DNA of 52,468 nucleotides from Desulfobacterales bacterium HSG2 (GCA_030378035.1 JAUCGI010000004.1:1-52468), one strand, 5' to 3'. Numbered from the stretch's first letter, positions 21,038 to 29,971 are shown. The notes: generated from the sequence alone by a model not told the origin. Numbers and translations: made by a program.

Positions 21038-22363
21038 ATGTTAATCGTTCTTGAAGCAGTCAGGGATATCGAAAAAATACTGGAAGATTTGACTGATAAA
21101 AATGTTATCAAAGACTACAGAATTATTTTAAGATTAAATATGGAGATAGGCGTCTATGTAAGAGTAAAGGACAGTTTCAGCGGAGAGTTGGAAGCATTGG
21201 AAAACTATACAAAAGCAGAGATTGAAACAGAGTATGTTCGTGATACCGATATTGAGGAAGACAGTTTTTACAGGAGTGTTTTCAGTTCAAATGTCAAAAC
21301 AGATTTAAGAATCAGACGACAGCTTTTCAATGTGATTGAATATGACAGAGACACCAGTTCCTCTGATTCTCCGATAATAACTTTTTACAGCTACAAAGGC
21401 GGTGTCGGCAGAACCACGGCATTGGCTCTCTTTGCCTCCTATTATGCAATTCACCATAAGAAGAAAGTTGTTATAATGGACTGCGATTTTGAAGCCCCCG
21501 GAATTGCCAATTTTTATAACCTTGATACGCTGTCACTCTCCAAACCCGGAATTGTCGAATTTATTTTGGATAAGCAGACAACCGGAGAAACACCTGATTT
21601 AAGGCAGAAGTATGCCATAGAGGTCAGCAGGGAATATTGTGGAGATGGCAGTATTTATATGATGTCAGCAGGGAGTCTTTATGATGAAGATGACAGAAAT
21701 GATTATCTGGAGGGACTGGCAAGAATTGACATACACGGAGCCTCGGGGGCGAGAAAGCAGTTTGAATCATTAATCAGCGATATAAATGAGGAATTTAATC
21801 CGGATGTGATTTTAATCGATTCAAAAGCCGGTTTTAATGATATATCCGGGCTGGCAGTCTATCAGCTTTCAAATGCCGTGGTCGGCTTTTTTGGAAATGA
21901 TATTCAGACAAAACCGGGCCTGCACTTTTTTTTGAAAACGATTTTAAACAAAAAAGAGAAAACAGACATTTTAATTGTCAATTCCATCATATCGAGTCAT
22001 TCGTTTAAGAAGATAGTGAAGGAGTCTTCAGAGGCGATCAACGCCTTCATTAACACGCTGAATCAGGAGGATGACAAGGATGTGTTTGTTAATGTGTCTG
22101 CCATAATGAGGAATCCTGTCTTGGAAAACATAGGGACACACAATGAGAACAGGGATGGTATTACAGCTTTTATTAAAAGTCATATATCCGCTGACTGTAA
22201 GAATCTCTTTGAAAAAATTGTCAGCTTAATCGATTTTTACAGCCTCCCTGAAGTTACCCAGGTTGAAATCATGGAAAATGCTCCGGAAAAAGTGTCCTCC
22301 GCGGATGTGGAGACGTTTAGAAAAAGGATTGAATCAGATGCCTGTGAAGGCGTTTTACATTAA
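21038..22363 (+). CDS. ParA-like ATPase with KGGVGR-variant P-loop
   Basis: A 441-residue protein. The first 110 residues are an unassigned alpha/beta region. The ATPase domain begins at FYSYKGGVGRTTALA (K120 onward), a deviant Walker A in which the usual P-loop lysine of KGGVGKT is arginine; this is the KGGVGR-motif variant group of MinD/ParA-like ATPases. Other motifs are VVIMDCDFEAPG and the Walker B-like VILIDSKAGF. In known families these ATPases occur beside effector domains in predicted conflict systems. The preceding two HEPN genes fit that pattern. An AGGAGG site lies just before ATG 21038. The C-terminus reaches 22363 and abuts remnants of unrelated signalling genes. Confidence 0.8.
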   Translation: MLIVLEAVRDIEKILEDLTDKNVIKDYRIILRLNMEIGVYVRVKDSFSGELEALENYTKAEIETEYVRDTDIEEDSFYRSVFSSNVKTDLRIRRQLFNVIEYDRDTSSSDSPIITFYSYKGGVGRTTALALFASYYAIHHKKKVVIMDCDFEAPGIANFYNLDTLSLSKPGIVEFILDKQTTGETPDLRQKYAIEVSREYCGDGSIYMMSAGSLYDEDDRNDYLEGLARIDIHGASGARKQFESLISDINEEFNPDVILIDSKAGFNDISGLAVYQLSNAVVGFFGNDIQTKPGLHFFLKTILNKKEKTDILIVNSIISSHSFKKIVKESSEAINAFINTLNQEDDKDVFVNVSAIMRNPVLENIGTHNENRDGITAFIKSHISADCKNLFEKIVSLIDFYSLPEVTQVEIMENAPEKVSSADVETFRKRIESDACEGVLH

Positions 22364-22377
22364 ACCTTTGATAGAAA

Positions 22378-22481
22378 CATTTCTGAACATTGTTCAGAAA
22401 ATCATTGACAGACATCAGGGCACAGTTGATGTGGAAAGTCAGCCGGGAAAAACCGCATTCACTGTGCTGCTGCCGACATGA
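22378..22481 (+). pseudogene. Histidine kinase C-terminal remnant
   Basis: In-frame text FLNIVQKIIDRHQGTVDVES followed by QPGKTAFTVLLP matches the end of a histidine-kinase ATPase domain (G2 box and last strand). Everything upstream of it in a kinase is missing. It adjoins the ATPase gene directly. Confidence 0.7.
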
Positions 22482-22503
22482 GAAAAGGGAAATCGTCTTG
22501 CAG

Positions 22504-22680
22504 CACATTCCGGATAAGGGAAACAGCCTGTTCGGTGACGAGCGACGAATAAGGATAATTGAGAAATCCGGGGACTGTTCCGCGTCCGAAGTGCATAGAG
22601 ACATAATCACCGCGCCGGAACCTTGAAGAAAGCCGGATGATGTGACGCTTGCTGTTGTGAAACGGACATGCGCCACAACA
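22504..22680 (+). pseudogene. SpoIIE-type phosphatase remnant (first)
   Basis: Two frames together resemble the end of a PP2C/SpoIIE phosphatase: NSLFGDERRIRIIEKSGDCS then EVHRDIITA (to about 22610), and after a frameshift PDDVTLAVVKRT (from about 22633). The DDVT motif is the conserved metal-site end of the family. The catalytic N-terminal part is absent. Confidence 0.6.
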
Positions 22681-22775
22681 GATGACGGGAGCGCCGGAAA
22701 AAAGGGCAACTTATTTGAACCATAATTGCTATGGGGAAACCTTCGCTATGGCATCATCAAGGATAATAATTTTCT

Positions 22776-23156
22776 GTGACTAAAAGACGCATTTGGACAT
22801 TCATTTCATTACTATTCATCGTTCCGGTCGGTTTTTATAGCAAGTTCTATGCAGGCCCCGCGGCGCACTGGGTAAACAATTCCCTTGGCGGACTCTTTTA
22901 TGAGATATTCTGGTGTCTTCTGGCTTTTCTGATCTTCGAGGATAAGCCCGGAATCATAGCGATATCTGTTCTGATCGTCACCTGCTGCCTGGAATTCCTG
23001 CAACTGTGGCATCCGCCGTTTCTGGAATTCCTGAGAAGCTATTTTATCGGAGCAACCATTTTAGGCTCCACTTTCACCTGGCTCGATTTTCCGTATTATT
23101 TTGCAGGATGCGGAATCGGATGGCTCTGGATGAAAATATTGAGTATTGAAGATTGA
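22776..23156 (+). CDS. Small membrane protein of the DUF2809 type
   Basis: A 126-residue membrane protein with about four helices (residues 7-25, 38-52, 55-72 and 100-120) including EFLQLWHPPFLEFLRSYFIG, the conserved core of DUF2809. Function is unknown. GTG 22776 is the start, with AAGGA at 22760-22764. It is flanked on both sides by broken phosphatase genes. Its stop overlaps the next, truncated frame, and a 15-bp direct duplication (TTGAGTATTGAAGAT) at 23139-23167 covers its last codons. Confidence 0.7.
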   Translation: MTKRRIWTFISLLFIVPVGFYSKFYAGPAAHWVNNSLGGLFYEIFWCLLAFLIFEDKPGIIAISVLIVTCCLEFLQLWHPPFLEFLRSYFIGATILGSTFTWLDFPYYFAGCGIGWLWMKILSIED

Positions 23157-23503
23157 GTATTGAAGATTGCCTGAGTAAAGGGGATAAACAGAGCATCGGG
23201 TATAAACGCTCCGACCTGGACTTTAATTTCACCAATCACACGGTCCGTATTGAAAAAGGTATGTCATTTTATATGTATAGCGACGGTTTTGTGGATCAGT
23301 TAGGCGGGGAAAAGAACCGCCGGCTCGGATGCAGACGATTCAGAAATCTGTTGAAAGAGAACGCACACTTGCCTTTTGAGGAACAGCGGGAGATACTTGT
23401 TCACGCTTTCCACGAATACAAAGGCGAAAATGAGGTGCGGGATGATGTGACGGTAGTTGGTTTCGGGTTCCCACAGGGTGGTGATGATAATACGTTTTTT
23501 TAG
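23153..23503 (+). pseudogene. SpoIIE-type phosphatase C-terminal fragment (second)
   Basis: About 116 residues matching the C-terminal half of SpoIIE/PP2C-type serine phosphatases: GDKQSIGYKRSD, GMSFYMYSDGFVDQLGGEKN, and RDDVTVVGFGF at the end. The N-terminal half with the first metal-binding Asp is missing, so it is probably inactive. The start overlaps the DUF2809 stop by 4 nt and lies in a duplicated TTGAGTATTGAAGAT sequence, which suggests a deletion junction. Confidence 0.72.
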
Positions 23504-23559
23504 CGGAAGATACCGGATTCATGAAAGACTCAAAGGGCAATGCTCCGCTACATACGACC

Positions 23560-23620
23560 TTAACCCTTAACCCTTAACCCTTAACCCCTTAACCCTTAAC
23601 CCTTAGCACTTAGCACTTAG
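23560..23620. repeat. AACCCTT heptamer repeat
   Basis: Copies of AACCCTT followed by GCACTTA-type units end at the start codon of the next gene, replacing any normal ribosome-binding site. Confidence 0.85.
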
Positions 23621-23622
23621 CC

Positions 23623-25305
23623 ATGATACATAACCTTAATTTTGAAAATCAGAAAGCATACTTGAAAAAACTGGCCGCTTCCATGAGCCGTCATGAACTG
23701 GTCTCTTTTATCCGATCCGCTGCCGAAAAAGCAGGCATGGAAAAATTCAGAGAGCAGGCCGCCGAAGAAATTATCCGCATCACAAAGCCCGCTGATGTCA
23801 TACCCGACATTTACGGCGAATACCGGCAGATTGCCCATGACGGCATCCTGTTTCTCCTATCGAACTTCTCTCCGGCCCGGCTGGCAGAACTGGTTGCTGA
23901 TCAGCTTATGATGGAGGAGAATGTCTCCGTGGAAGAAAGGCTCATCAGGCTTGCCGGGCAGATTCCCACGCTCCACAAACTGGGACAGATCATCGCCCGG
24001 AACCGGAATGTGGCGCCATCCTTCAGAAAATGGCTGATTCGTCTGGAGAACGACCTTGACGGAAGCGATATTGCCGCTGTCCAAAAAAATATCCGGGAGG
24101 AGATCGGCGGGTTTGTAAAGGCGTTTTCCATCAGGACAGACGACAGAATACTGGCGGAAGCCAGCGTCGGGGCAGTGGTCGCATTTACCTGGTTAAAACC
24201 GGATACAGGCGAGCGGGCAAAGGGCGTTTTCAAAATACTCCGGCCCGGGATAAAGGAGTATCTTGATGAAGAACTGAGCCTGTTGGATGAAACGGCGATT
24301 TTCTTCGAGAAAAACAGAGAACGCTATCCCCTTAAAGACTTCAGATTCATTGAGACTTTCAGGGATATAAAAGAAGCTTTGCAGGAAGAGACCGATCTTC
24401 CGGGCGAGCAGGCCAATCTGAGAAAGGCTTTCCGTTTTTACAGCGGAGAGGAACTGGCCCGAATTCCCCGGGTGCTCCCTTTTTCCACCGAAAATCTCAC
24501 CGCCATGGAATTTATGAACGGCGGTAAGATTACCGATGTTCCCATCGGTTCGGATGACAGGGAAATGTGCGCGCAACTGCTGTTTAAGGCGGTTATCGGC
24601 CATCCCCTGTTTTCCGGGGAAGAACAGACTCTTTTTCACGGCGACCCTCACGCGGGGAATATTTTTGCGTTTGAAGGGAAGAATGACGTTGATATGAAAG
24701 TGACCCTTTTGGACTGGAGCCAGGCAGGATATTTGTCAAAACTCCAGAGAATAAAGATGCTCAGACTGATGATCGGCGTTATCACCCGGGATAAGAGACT
24801 GATCTGCGAAGCGGTCGGGAAACTCTCCAAAGAGAATCTGAAAGAAGAACCGCTCTTTTTGAAGAACCTGGAGAAGATTATCCATGATATTGTTGTCAGT
24901 TGCGAATATGCAAGTTATCCGCTTGTAAAGAAAACCTTCTTTCTCATCGATCAGAGTATGCTCAGAGGGATATCGTTCCCCAGAGAACTTCTTCTTTTCA
25001 GAAAAGCGTTTTTCACCCTCGAAGGCCTGCTTCACGATCTTGATCCGAAATTTGACATGGACGTGTATATGATACGGCTCGTCGGGGATATCTTTATGGA
25101 AGAGCTTCCGAAGAGATGGGCATACCTTCTCTTTCTTCACTCAGATTGTCCCGAATATTACAGGAGCATGTTGTCCAATACGGATATCCAGAAGCTTGCG
25201 AATCATCTCTTTATCGAGAGCTTTAAGAAAAGTACCGATATTTTCTCCACATTAATGGAGAAGAATGTGGAGATTCTCAGCAAGGCGTTTTGTCTGGCCC
25301 GTTAA
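23623..25305 (+). CDS. ABC1/UbiB-family kinase-like protein
   Basis: A 560-residue protein of the ABC1/ADCK/UbiB atypical kinase family, members of which support quinone biosynthesis or lipid homeostasis. Visible motifs are VGAVVAFTWLKPDTGERAKG (an ATP-site region; the family's usual alanine-rich loop and KxGQ region are degenerate), KILRPGIKEYLDEELSLLDE, LTAMEFMNGGKITDV, and the catalytic FHGDPHAGNIF followed by LLDWSQAGYL. HGDPHxGN and DW/DF are the family's catalytic-loop and metal-binding motifs. The N-terminal 170 residues are helical. No membrane helix is evident. Its substrate is unknown; the neighbours give no metabolic clue. Confidence 0.82.
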   Translation: MIHNLNFENQKAYLKKLAASMSRHELVSFIRSAAEKAGMEKFREQAAEEIIRITKPADVIPDIYGEYRQIAHDGILFLLSNFSPARLAELVADQLMMEENVSVEERLIRLAGQIPTLHKLGQIIARNRNVAPSFRKWLIRLENDLDGSDIAAVQKNIREEIGGFVKAFSIRTDDRILAEASVGAVVAFTWLKPDTGERAKGVFKILRPGIKEYLDEELSLLDETAIFFEKNRERYPLKDFRFIETFRDIKEALQEETDLPGEQANLRKAFRFYSGEELARIPRVLPFSTENLTAMEFMNGGKITDVPIGSDDREMCAQLLFKAVIGHPLFSGEEQTLFHGDPHAGNIFAFEGKNDVDMKVTLLDWSQAGYLSKLQRIKMLRLMIGVITRDKRLICEAVGKLSKENLKEEPLFLKNLEKIIHDIVVSCEYASYPLVKKTFFLIDQSMLRGISFPRELLLFRKAFFTLEGLLHDLDPKFDMDVYMIRLVGDIFMEELPKRWAYLLFLHSDCPEYYRSMLSNTDIQKLANHLFIESFKKSTDIFSTLMEKNVEILSKAFCLAR

Positions 25306-25324
25306 AACCCGGTCAATGTATATC

Positions 25325-25858
25325 TCAGTATCTGTTAATAACCTCACTCACTATGTCTTTGCATGAGATTTCAAGATCTCCCGGTTCCGGTATCGGGAAT
25401 TCGTGTTTAAAGTATCTGCCATGTGCATACCAATCTCTGAAATGCCAAGCCCCCTTGATATTTGAACATTCCTGATGAAGCAGATTGTTGTTTTCTTTAA
25501 ACCAGGATTTCAGTTCTTTCAATATATCATTAAATGAGAGTTTTCGACAAACTTCTTCCCGGGATTTGTTGTATTCTTTATGTTTTTCTCTAAATTTCAA
25601 GCAGCGTGCGTTATACTTTTCAGACAGACTATCCTTCTTTTTTATTGTCTCGTTATAATCTGTTCTTATGTCAGCCTCGAATCTTGTCAAAAGCTTAAAT
25701 GATGAGGCGTCAGCCTGCAATTCTTTGATTATAGTTCTCTTTTCTGATTTAATCTCCTCTCTGCTCATATACGGAAAATGACTTTCATCTGATTCTTCAA
25801 CCAAAGTTTTCAGGAACATATAATTTTCAACAATTTCATCATAAGAGGAAAATTTCAT
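25325..25858 (-). CDS. HEPN-type protein with R-x4-H motif, coupled to an upstream nuclease-like gene
   Basis: A 177-residue helical protein. Its C-terminal part contains WHFRDWYAHGRYFKHEF, with R141-x4-H146 fitting the HEPN Rx4-6H active-site signature. The middle is a long charged coiled-coil-like region (residues 60-105). Its ATG overlaps the stop of the upstream gene by one base (TGATG), so translation is coupled. The HG context after the His is the same as in the HEPN gene at 19833. RNase activity is an inference from the motif. The partner at 25858-27120 could be a second effector or a regulator. Confidence 0.72.
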   Translation of the reverse strand: MKFSSYDEIVENYMFLKTLVEESDESHFPYMSREEIKSEKRTIIKELQADASSFKLLTRFEADIRTDYNETIKKKDSLSEKYNARCLKFREKHKEYNKSREEVCRKLSFNDILKELKSWFKENNNLLHQECSNIKGAWHFRDWYAHGRYFKHEFPIPEPGDLEISCKDIVSEVINRY

Positions 25859-27120
25859 CAGAACGCCTCTGCAAATTCGGTAAGAAGCGATTCAAAATTA
25901 TGTTTATCAAATCTCCATGTTTTAGGCTTTCCCCGTCTGTTTTCCCGTTCTGAAAACATCCAGCCTGAATCATCATATATTCCGATAATCCCTACCGTTC
26001 TCATCCCTATTTCCATGTCAACCCTTCCTCTGGCACCGATTATATGAAAACCTATGGGAGTCAGCTCGATTTTTTCATTGTTGAAGAATGTTATTATCAT
26101 CTTTTGAACAGAATATCGGCCGAGTGACTGCTCTGATATTGAAATATCATTATATGAGATTTTAAGATAATCATTATGTACCAAGGGTTCTAACCAGCTA
26201 TGAATGAGTGTGAACAGATTATTCACCCTTCCGATCCACTCATTTCTTTCTTTGTCCCATTGCGGATATTCCGCTTCCAGCTTCTGTTTTTTCTGAGCCA
26301 GAAGTGATTCCAATATCCAATTGTCAGTCTCCCATCCCTCAATCCAGCTTCTATACTGATTCCACTGAGTGACAGGATCATAAGGGTTCGCAGACAGAGG
26401 CTGGCCTTCACTTCTGGCATCCTCACCTTGCTCGACCGCGTAGGATTCAAGAGGGATGAAAACATCTGTTTTGACAAAACCGTCAGCTATTGCTTCACAG
26501 AGTCCGGACTTATCCGGAAAATCGGGTAGTTCGTTTTGGGTTGTGATAATGTCCGTCAGCCATTTTCTGACTATGTCCTTAAACTTTTCTTGGAATTCAG
26601 AATCTTCTGAAATAGCGATATTCGCTCTGTTCAGAGAATGTGCTTTCAGATACGGATTCAGAAACTGGTCGGTTTTGATCTCGGAAGCCTGATCTTTGTG
26701 CGTGTTCTTCTGACACCAGAGATAGAAAATATCCGGAGTTGCCAACAAAAAATAGGGAACCTCGGAGATAACAGGATCTTTTACTGCCTGGGAATATATC
26801 TCGTTTGCCTCCTCAGATGGAGCATCCGGTATCTTTGTGATTTCAACAATGAGCCGGGGGGTATCAAAATCATCCTCCTCAGAATAGACAGCAATATCGG
26901 CGAAGCCCTGTTTCATACCTCTGACCTTTTCGCGTTCCAATATCCATTCTCCGTTATGAATCTTTTCATCCATGCAGGGTTTGCAGACATTTATATTAGT
27001 ACAATCCTGGGTATTCCATACGGCGGTTACATGCCCTCCCTTCATAGCTACGCATTTGCAGGGTGTTTTAACTTCACATGTTCCGTAAAAATCTGTATTT
27101 GTGGGTATTACTTCTTGCAT
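25858..27120 (-). CDS. Cys-rich protein with PD-(D/E)XK-like region, partner of the HEPN gene
   Basis: A 420-residue protein. Six cysteines lie in the first 49 residues (C15, C21, C23, C40, C46, C49), consistent with a metal-binding module. Residues 72-115 read GFADIAVYS ... RLIVEITKIPDA, then VPYFLLATPDIFYLW. This resembles the nuclease core of type I restriction R subunits (ADIAVY ... LIVEIK), with D75 and E93, but the lysine of E-x-K is displaced (E-I-T-K), so catalysis is uncertain. The C-terminal 200 residues are unassigned. ATG follows GAGGAA on the minus strand. With the coupled HEPN gene it makes a two-gene module not known to me. Confidence 0.65.
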   Translation of the reverse strand: MQEVIPTNTDFYGTCEVKTPCKCVAMKGGHVTAVWNTQDCTNINVCKPCMDEKIHNGEWILEREKVRGMKQGFADIAVYSEEDDFDTPRLIVEITKIPDAPSEEANEIYSQAVKDPVISEVPYFLLATPDIFYLWCQKNTHKDQASEIKTDQFLNPYLKAHSLNRANIAISEDSEFQEKFKDIVRKWLTDIITTQNELPDFPDKSGLCEAIADGFVKTDVFIPLESYAVEQGEDARSEGQPLSANPYDPVTQWNQYRSWIEGWETDNWILESLLAQKKQKLEAEYPQWDKERNEWIGRVNNLFTLIHSWLEPLVHNDYLKISYNDISISEQSLGRYSVQKMIITFFNNEKIELTPIGFHIIGARGRVDMEIGMRTVGIIGIYDDSGWMFSERENRRGKPKTWRFDKHNFESLLTEFAEAF

Positions 27121-27519
27121 TTTTTATTCCTCACTGAGTTTTTGCAACACAGAGGCTTTAATGACAGACGTTTCGGAGAGCGCATTAGCACGCGCACAGA
27201 ACATGCGAAGGAATTAATTCTGTTCCATGTTAACGCGCTAACTCAGAAAACGGTGAAGAAGCTGCTATATGTGTTTTTCCTTTTTTCTTTGTTTAACATA
27301 GCAATAATCATTTTCATTTGACTGTCAAGTGACTGCTTATTGTTTTAATGGGGTGTCATTTTAAGTATATCCATATTGAGAGAAAATAGTCAGTAGGCGA
27401 TACGCATAATATCCTATTTTAGAATGCCCGGTTTACATATCTTTGTAAGGCAGGCCTGAGCAGACAAAGATATGTTGTCAACTCTCCCCAAAAGGTGTTA
27501 CAATCAGCTAAATCCAAGC
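27121..27519. other. Intergenic region, nothing recognised
   Basis: No gene or element was identified between the HEPN module and the repeat array. A long open frame (26638-27321, plus strand) here is mostly antisense to the 420-residue gene and is not credible. Confidence 0.5.
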
Positions 27520-28200
27520 CAGATGCCCGGTGCCCAGTCGCTCGGATTGCTAAATCCGGGCCATCTCCGACAGACGCCGGCACCAGATGCTCCTGCTTGG
27601 CTTGGATTGCCAAATCGAAGCCATCTCCGACAGACGCTCGGCACCCGGACGCTTGGCTTGGATTGCCAAATCGAAGCCATCTCCGACAGACGCTCGTCAC
27701 CCCGGCCGCTCGGCTTGGATTGCCAAATCCAGGCCATGTCCGCCAGATGCCTGTCAGCCCGGTGGCCCAGCCGTCCGGCACCAGCCGCTCGGCTTGGATT
27801 GCCAAATCCAAGCCATCTCCGATAGACACTCGGCATCCGTCCGCTCGTCACCCCGTCCGCTCGGCTTGGATTGCCAAATCCAAGCCATGTCCGCCAGATG
27901 CCCGTCAGCCCGGTGCCCCAGCCACCCGGCACCTCAATCGCTCGGCACTCAGACGCTCGGCTTGGATTGCCAAATCCAAGCCATCTCCGCCAGATGCCCG
28001 TCAGCCCGGTGGCCCAGCCGGCTCGGCTTGGATTGCCAAATCCAAGCCATCTCCGACAGACGCTCGGCACCCGGCCGCTCGTCACCCCGGCCGCTCGGCT
28101 TGGATTGCCAAATTCAGGCCATCTCCGCCAGATGCCCGTCAGCCCGGTGGCCCAGCCGGCTCGGCTTGGATTGCCAAATCCAAGCCATCTCCGACAGACG
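27520..28200. repeat. Palindromic interspersed repeat array (TTGGATTGCCAAATCC core)
   Basis: About ten copies of a GC-rich unit built around CTTGGATT-GCCA-AATCCAAG (8-bp stem, 4-nt loop). They are separated by variable combinations of CATCTCCGACAGACGCTCG, ATCTCCGCCAGATGCCCGTC, AGCCCGGTGGCCCAGCC and CACCCGGCCGCTCG. Spacing is about 55 to 100 bp. Stops are almost absent on both strands, so long spurious open frames cross the array in several frames. It is most likely non-coding. Confidence 0.88.
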
Positions 28201-28353
28201 GCAAAAGCGAGAGAAGCCGAGTCGTACCCTGCTGGATTTATCAATCCGGCGGAAGCGGGAAAAACCTGTATCAATCGCTCGGTGCCCCATGCCCATGCCC
28301 CATGCCCCAGTTGCCAAATGTTGCCAAAATTTCGCATAGCGGCTCATTTTGGC

Positions 28354-28374
28354 ACTCCGGATTTACTCCGGAGT
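28354..28374. terminator. Hairpin at the end of the aldolase gene
   Basis: ACTCCGG-ATTTACT-CCGGAGT overlaps the aldolase stop codon on the minus strand. There is no clear U-tract, so a terminator role is tentative. Confidence 0.3.
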
Positions 28375-29183
28375 TACGCGTTATTTTCCCTCAATATCTC
28401 CAGCGCCTCTTCCGCGGTCTTATTTTCATGCACGATGGAACAGGCCGCTTTGACAAACAGCGTCGGATTCTTATGCTGGAATACGTTTCTTCCGATGGAC
28501 AACCCCTGCGCTCCTGCCTGCATGGCACCTTCGATGGTCCTGAACATCTCCTCCTCGTTTAGTTTGCTTCCGCCCGCAATCAGAATGGGCGCGGGACATC
28601 CCTCAACCACCTTTGCAAAAGAATCGGGATCGCCGGTGTAATTCGTTTTCACATAATCCGCGCCCAGTTCCGCTCCGACCCTTGCCGCAAGCTTGACAGC
28701 CTCCACATCCTTCTCATCTTTGATCTTCTGACCCCGCGGATACATCATCGCAAGCAGGGGCATTCCCCAGTAACTGCACTCAACAGCAACTCTCCCGAAA
28801 TCCGCCAGCATTTCCGCTTCATTGTCATCGCCGATGTTGATATGTATCGAAACCCCGTCAGCGCCCATTCTCAGAGCGTTTTCAACGGTATTGATCAGAA
28901 CTTTCTTATTCGGTTTGGGGGAAAGGGTGGTGGACGCGGAAAGATGCAGAATCAGCCCGACGTCTTTTCCATGTCGCCTGTGCCCGTATCTCGGAAGACC
29001 GACATGCCCCAAGACCGCATTCGCGCCCCCTTCGGCAACAAGATCGACAGCCCGTGACATATCGATAAGACCTTCAATCGGCCCCACGCTCACCCCGTGA
29101 TCCATAGGAACAACCACCGTTTTACCGGTGTTTCTGTTTTTAATTCTTTCCATTCTGACCGCTTTTCCGATGGTATTAAACAT
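28374..29183 (-). CDS. Class I aldolase of the AroA'/ADH synthase family
   Basis: The 269-residue protein belongs to the FBA/DeoC-like family whose best-studied member, 2-amino-3,7-dideoxy-D-threo-hept-6-ulosonate synthase (MJ0400), feeds an alternative route to 3-dehydroquinate and aromatic amino acids. Key residues are D28 in VPMDHG, Y148 in MMYPRG and K179 in DYVKTNYTG. Their spacing equals that of Asp33, Tyr153 and Lys184 of MJ0400, all shifted by five. Phosphate-binding loops IAGGSK and GLSIGRNVF are present. A related fructose-bisphosphate aldolase role cannot be excluded. An AGGAGA site lies before the ATG. It is monocistronic here. Confidence 0.88.
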   Translation of the reverse strand: MFNTIGKAVRMERIKNRNTGKTVVVPMDHGVSVGPIEGLIDMSRAVDLVAEGGANAVLGHVGLPRYGHRRHGKDVGLILHLSASTTLSPKPNKKVLINTVENALRMGADGVSIHINIGDDNEAEMLADFGRVAVECSYWGMPLLAMMYPRGQKIKDEKDVEAVKLAARVGAELGADYVKTNYTGDPDSFAKVVEGCPAPILIAGGSKLNEEEMFRTIEGAMQAGAQGLSIGRNVFQHKNPTLFVKAACSIVHENKTAEEALEILRENNA

Positions 29184-29215
29184 ATTTCATCTTCTCCTGT
29201 TTTTCATTATTATTC

Positions 29216-29325
29216 TCCGGAGTGCAAAGCTTGCTTTGCAAATTTTCATTATTCTCCGGAGTGCAAAGCTTGCTTTGCAAATTTTCATTATTCTCCGGAG
29301 TGCAAAGCTTGCTTTGCAAATATCT
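29216..29325. repeat. 39-bp tandem repeat with GCAAAGC-TT-GCTTTGC hairpin, three copies
   Basis: Three near-identical units of the TTCTCCGGAGTGCAAAGCTT kind followed by GCTTTGCAAATTTTCATTA lie immediately upstream of the aldolase gene. Each contains a 7-bp stem with a 2-nt loop and a CTCCGGAG palindrome. Confidence 0.9.
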
Positions 29326-29490
29326 TTGCACTCCGGCCAACACTTGAACGGTGCAAAAATCCCAAATTGTTTTTCAAACCCCGATATTAAAAAATGATTA
29401 TTTTTTACCTTGAAAACAAAACATCTGTCAAGACCAAACTTATAACTTATAGCTTTTAAGAAAATGTTTGTCCGCCAAAGGGAAATAAAA

Positions 29491-29520
29491 CCCGACATAT
29501 CAGATTGCCAGCATGTCGGG
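29491..29520. terminator. Possible intergenic hairpin
   Basis: CCCGACAT and ATGTCGGG form an 8-bp stem with a 14-nt loop. No gene ends here, so its role is unknown. Confidence 0.25.
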
Positions 29521-29562
29521 CCGAGCGGATGTTGAGGTCACAGCAATTCATTATTTGCGGGG

Positions 29563-29760
29563 TTAAGTACCTGGCCATAAATTTTCTTGTTCACTTTTGT
29601 GCCTTTCTTTGCCTCTAAGCATTTGTGTGGGATATAAAAGCTCGGAAAGTTTATGGCAGGTGCTTAAGTACCCGGCCATAAATTTTTTTTTGTGCTTTGT
29701 GCCCTTTGTGCCTTTGTGTGGGATATAAAATGCCGAAGAACTTTATGGCCAGGTACTTAA
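29563..29760. mobile_element. MITE-like element, TTAAGTACCTGGCCATAAA ends
   Basis: The 19-bp terminal inverted repeats TTAAGTACCTGGCCATAAA and TTTATGGCCAGGTACTTAA are perfect. Inside are GTGCCTTTGTGTGGGATATA-like stretches related to the tandem units at 37862-38240. No coding capacity. Confidence 0.75.
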
Positions 29761-29971
29761 TTTGTCAAAAAGGCATCTTTCACCTCTCAGTTTACACTTT
29801 TATGTTGTTCCGTGAACGGATTGGAAAAATGCTTTCCAGTTCTTTGAATAAATATACATATTTTCAGAAAAATAATTTCACAAGTCTGATCTGATGAATA
29901 AAACTCGCTTTTTTTCAGCAAACTGAAAATCAAAAATCTGCAATCAGAAATTGGAATTCTGTAATTATTTC

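Noticed and set aside
26638..27321. A 227-residue plus-strand frame opposite the Cys-rich nuclease-like gene
   Set aside because: It is antisense to a gene with coherent domains and has no recognisable protein features of its own.
18120..28373. Integrated prophage or plasmid
   Set aside because: No integrase, structural phage gene, replication gene or attachment repeat was seen; defence-like genes alone do not support it.
27495..28641. Long plus- and minus-strand open frames over the TTGGATTGCCAAATCC array
   Set aside because: All are open because the repeats lack stop codons. Two of them run into the aldolase gene on the opposite strand, so they cannot be real genes.
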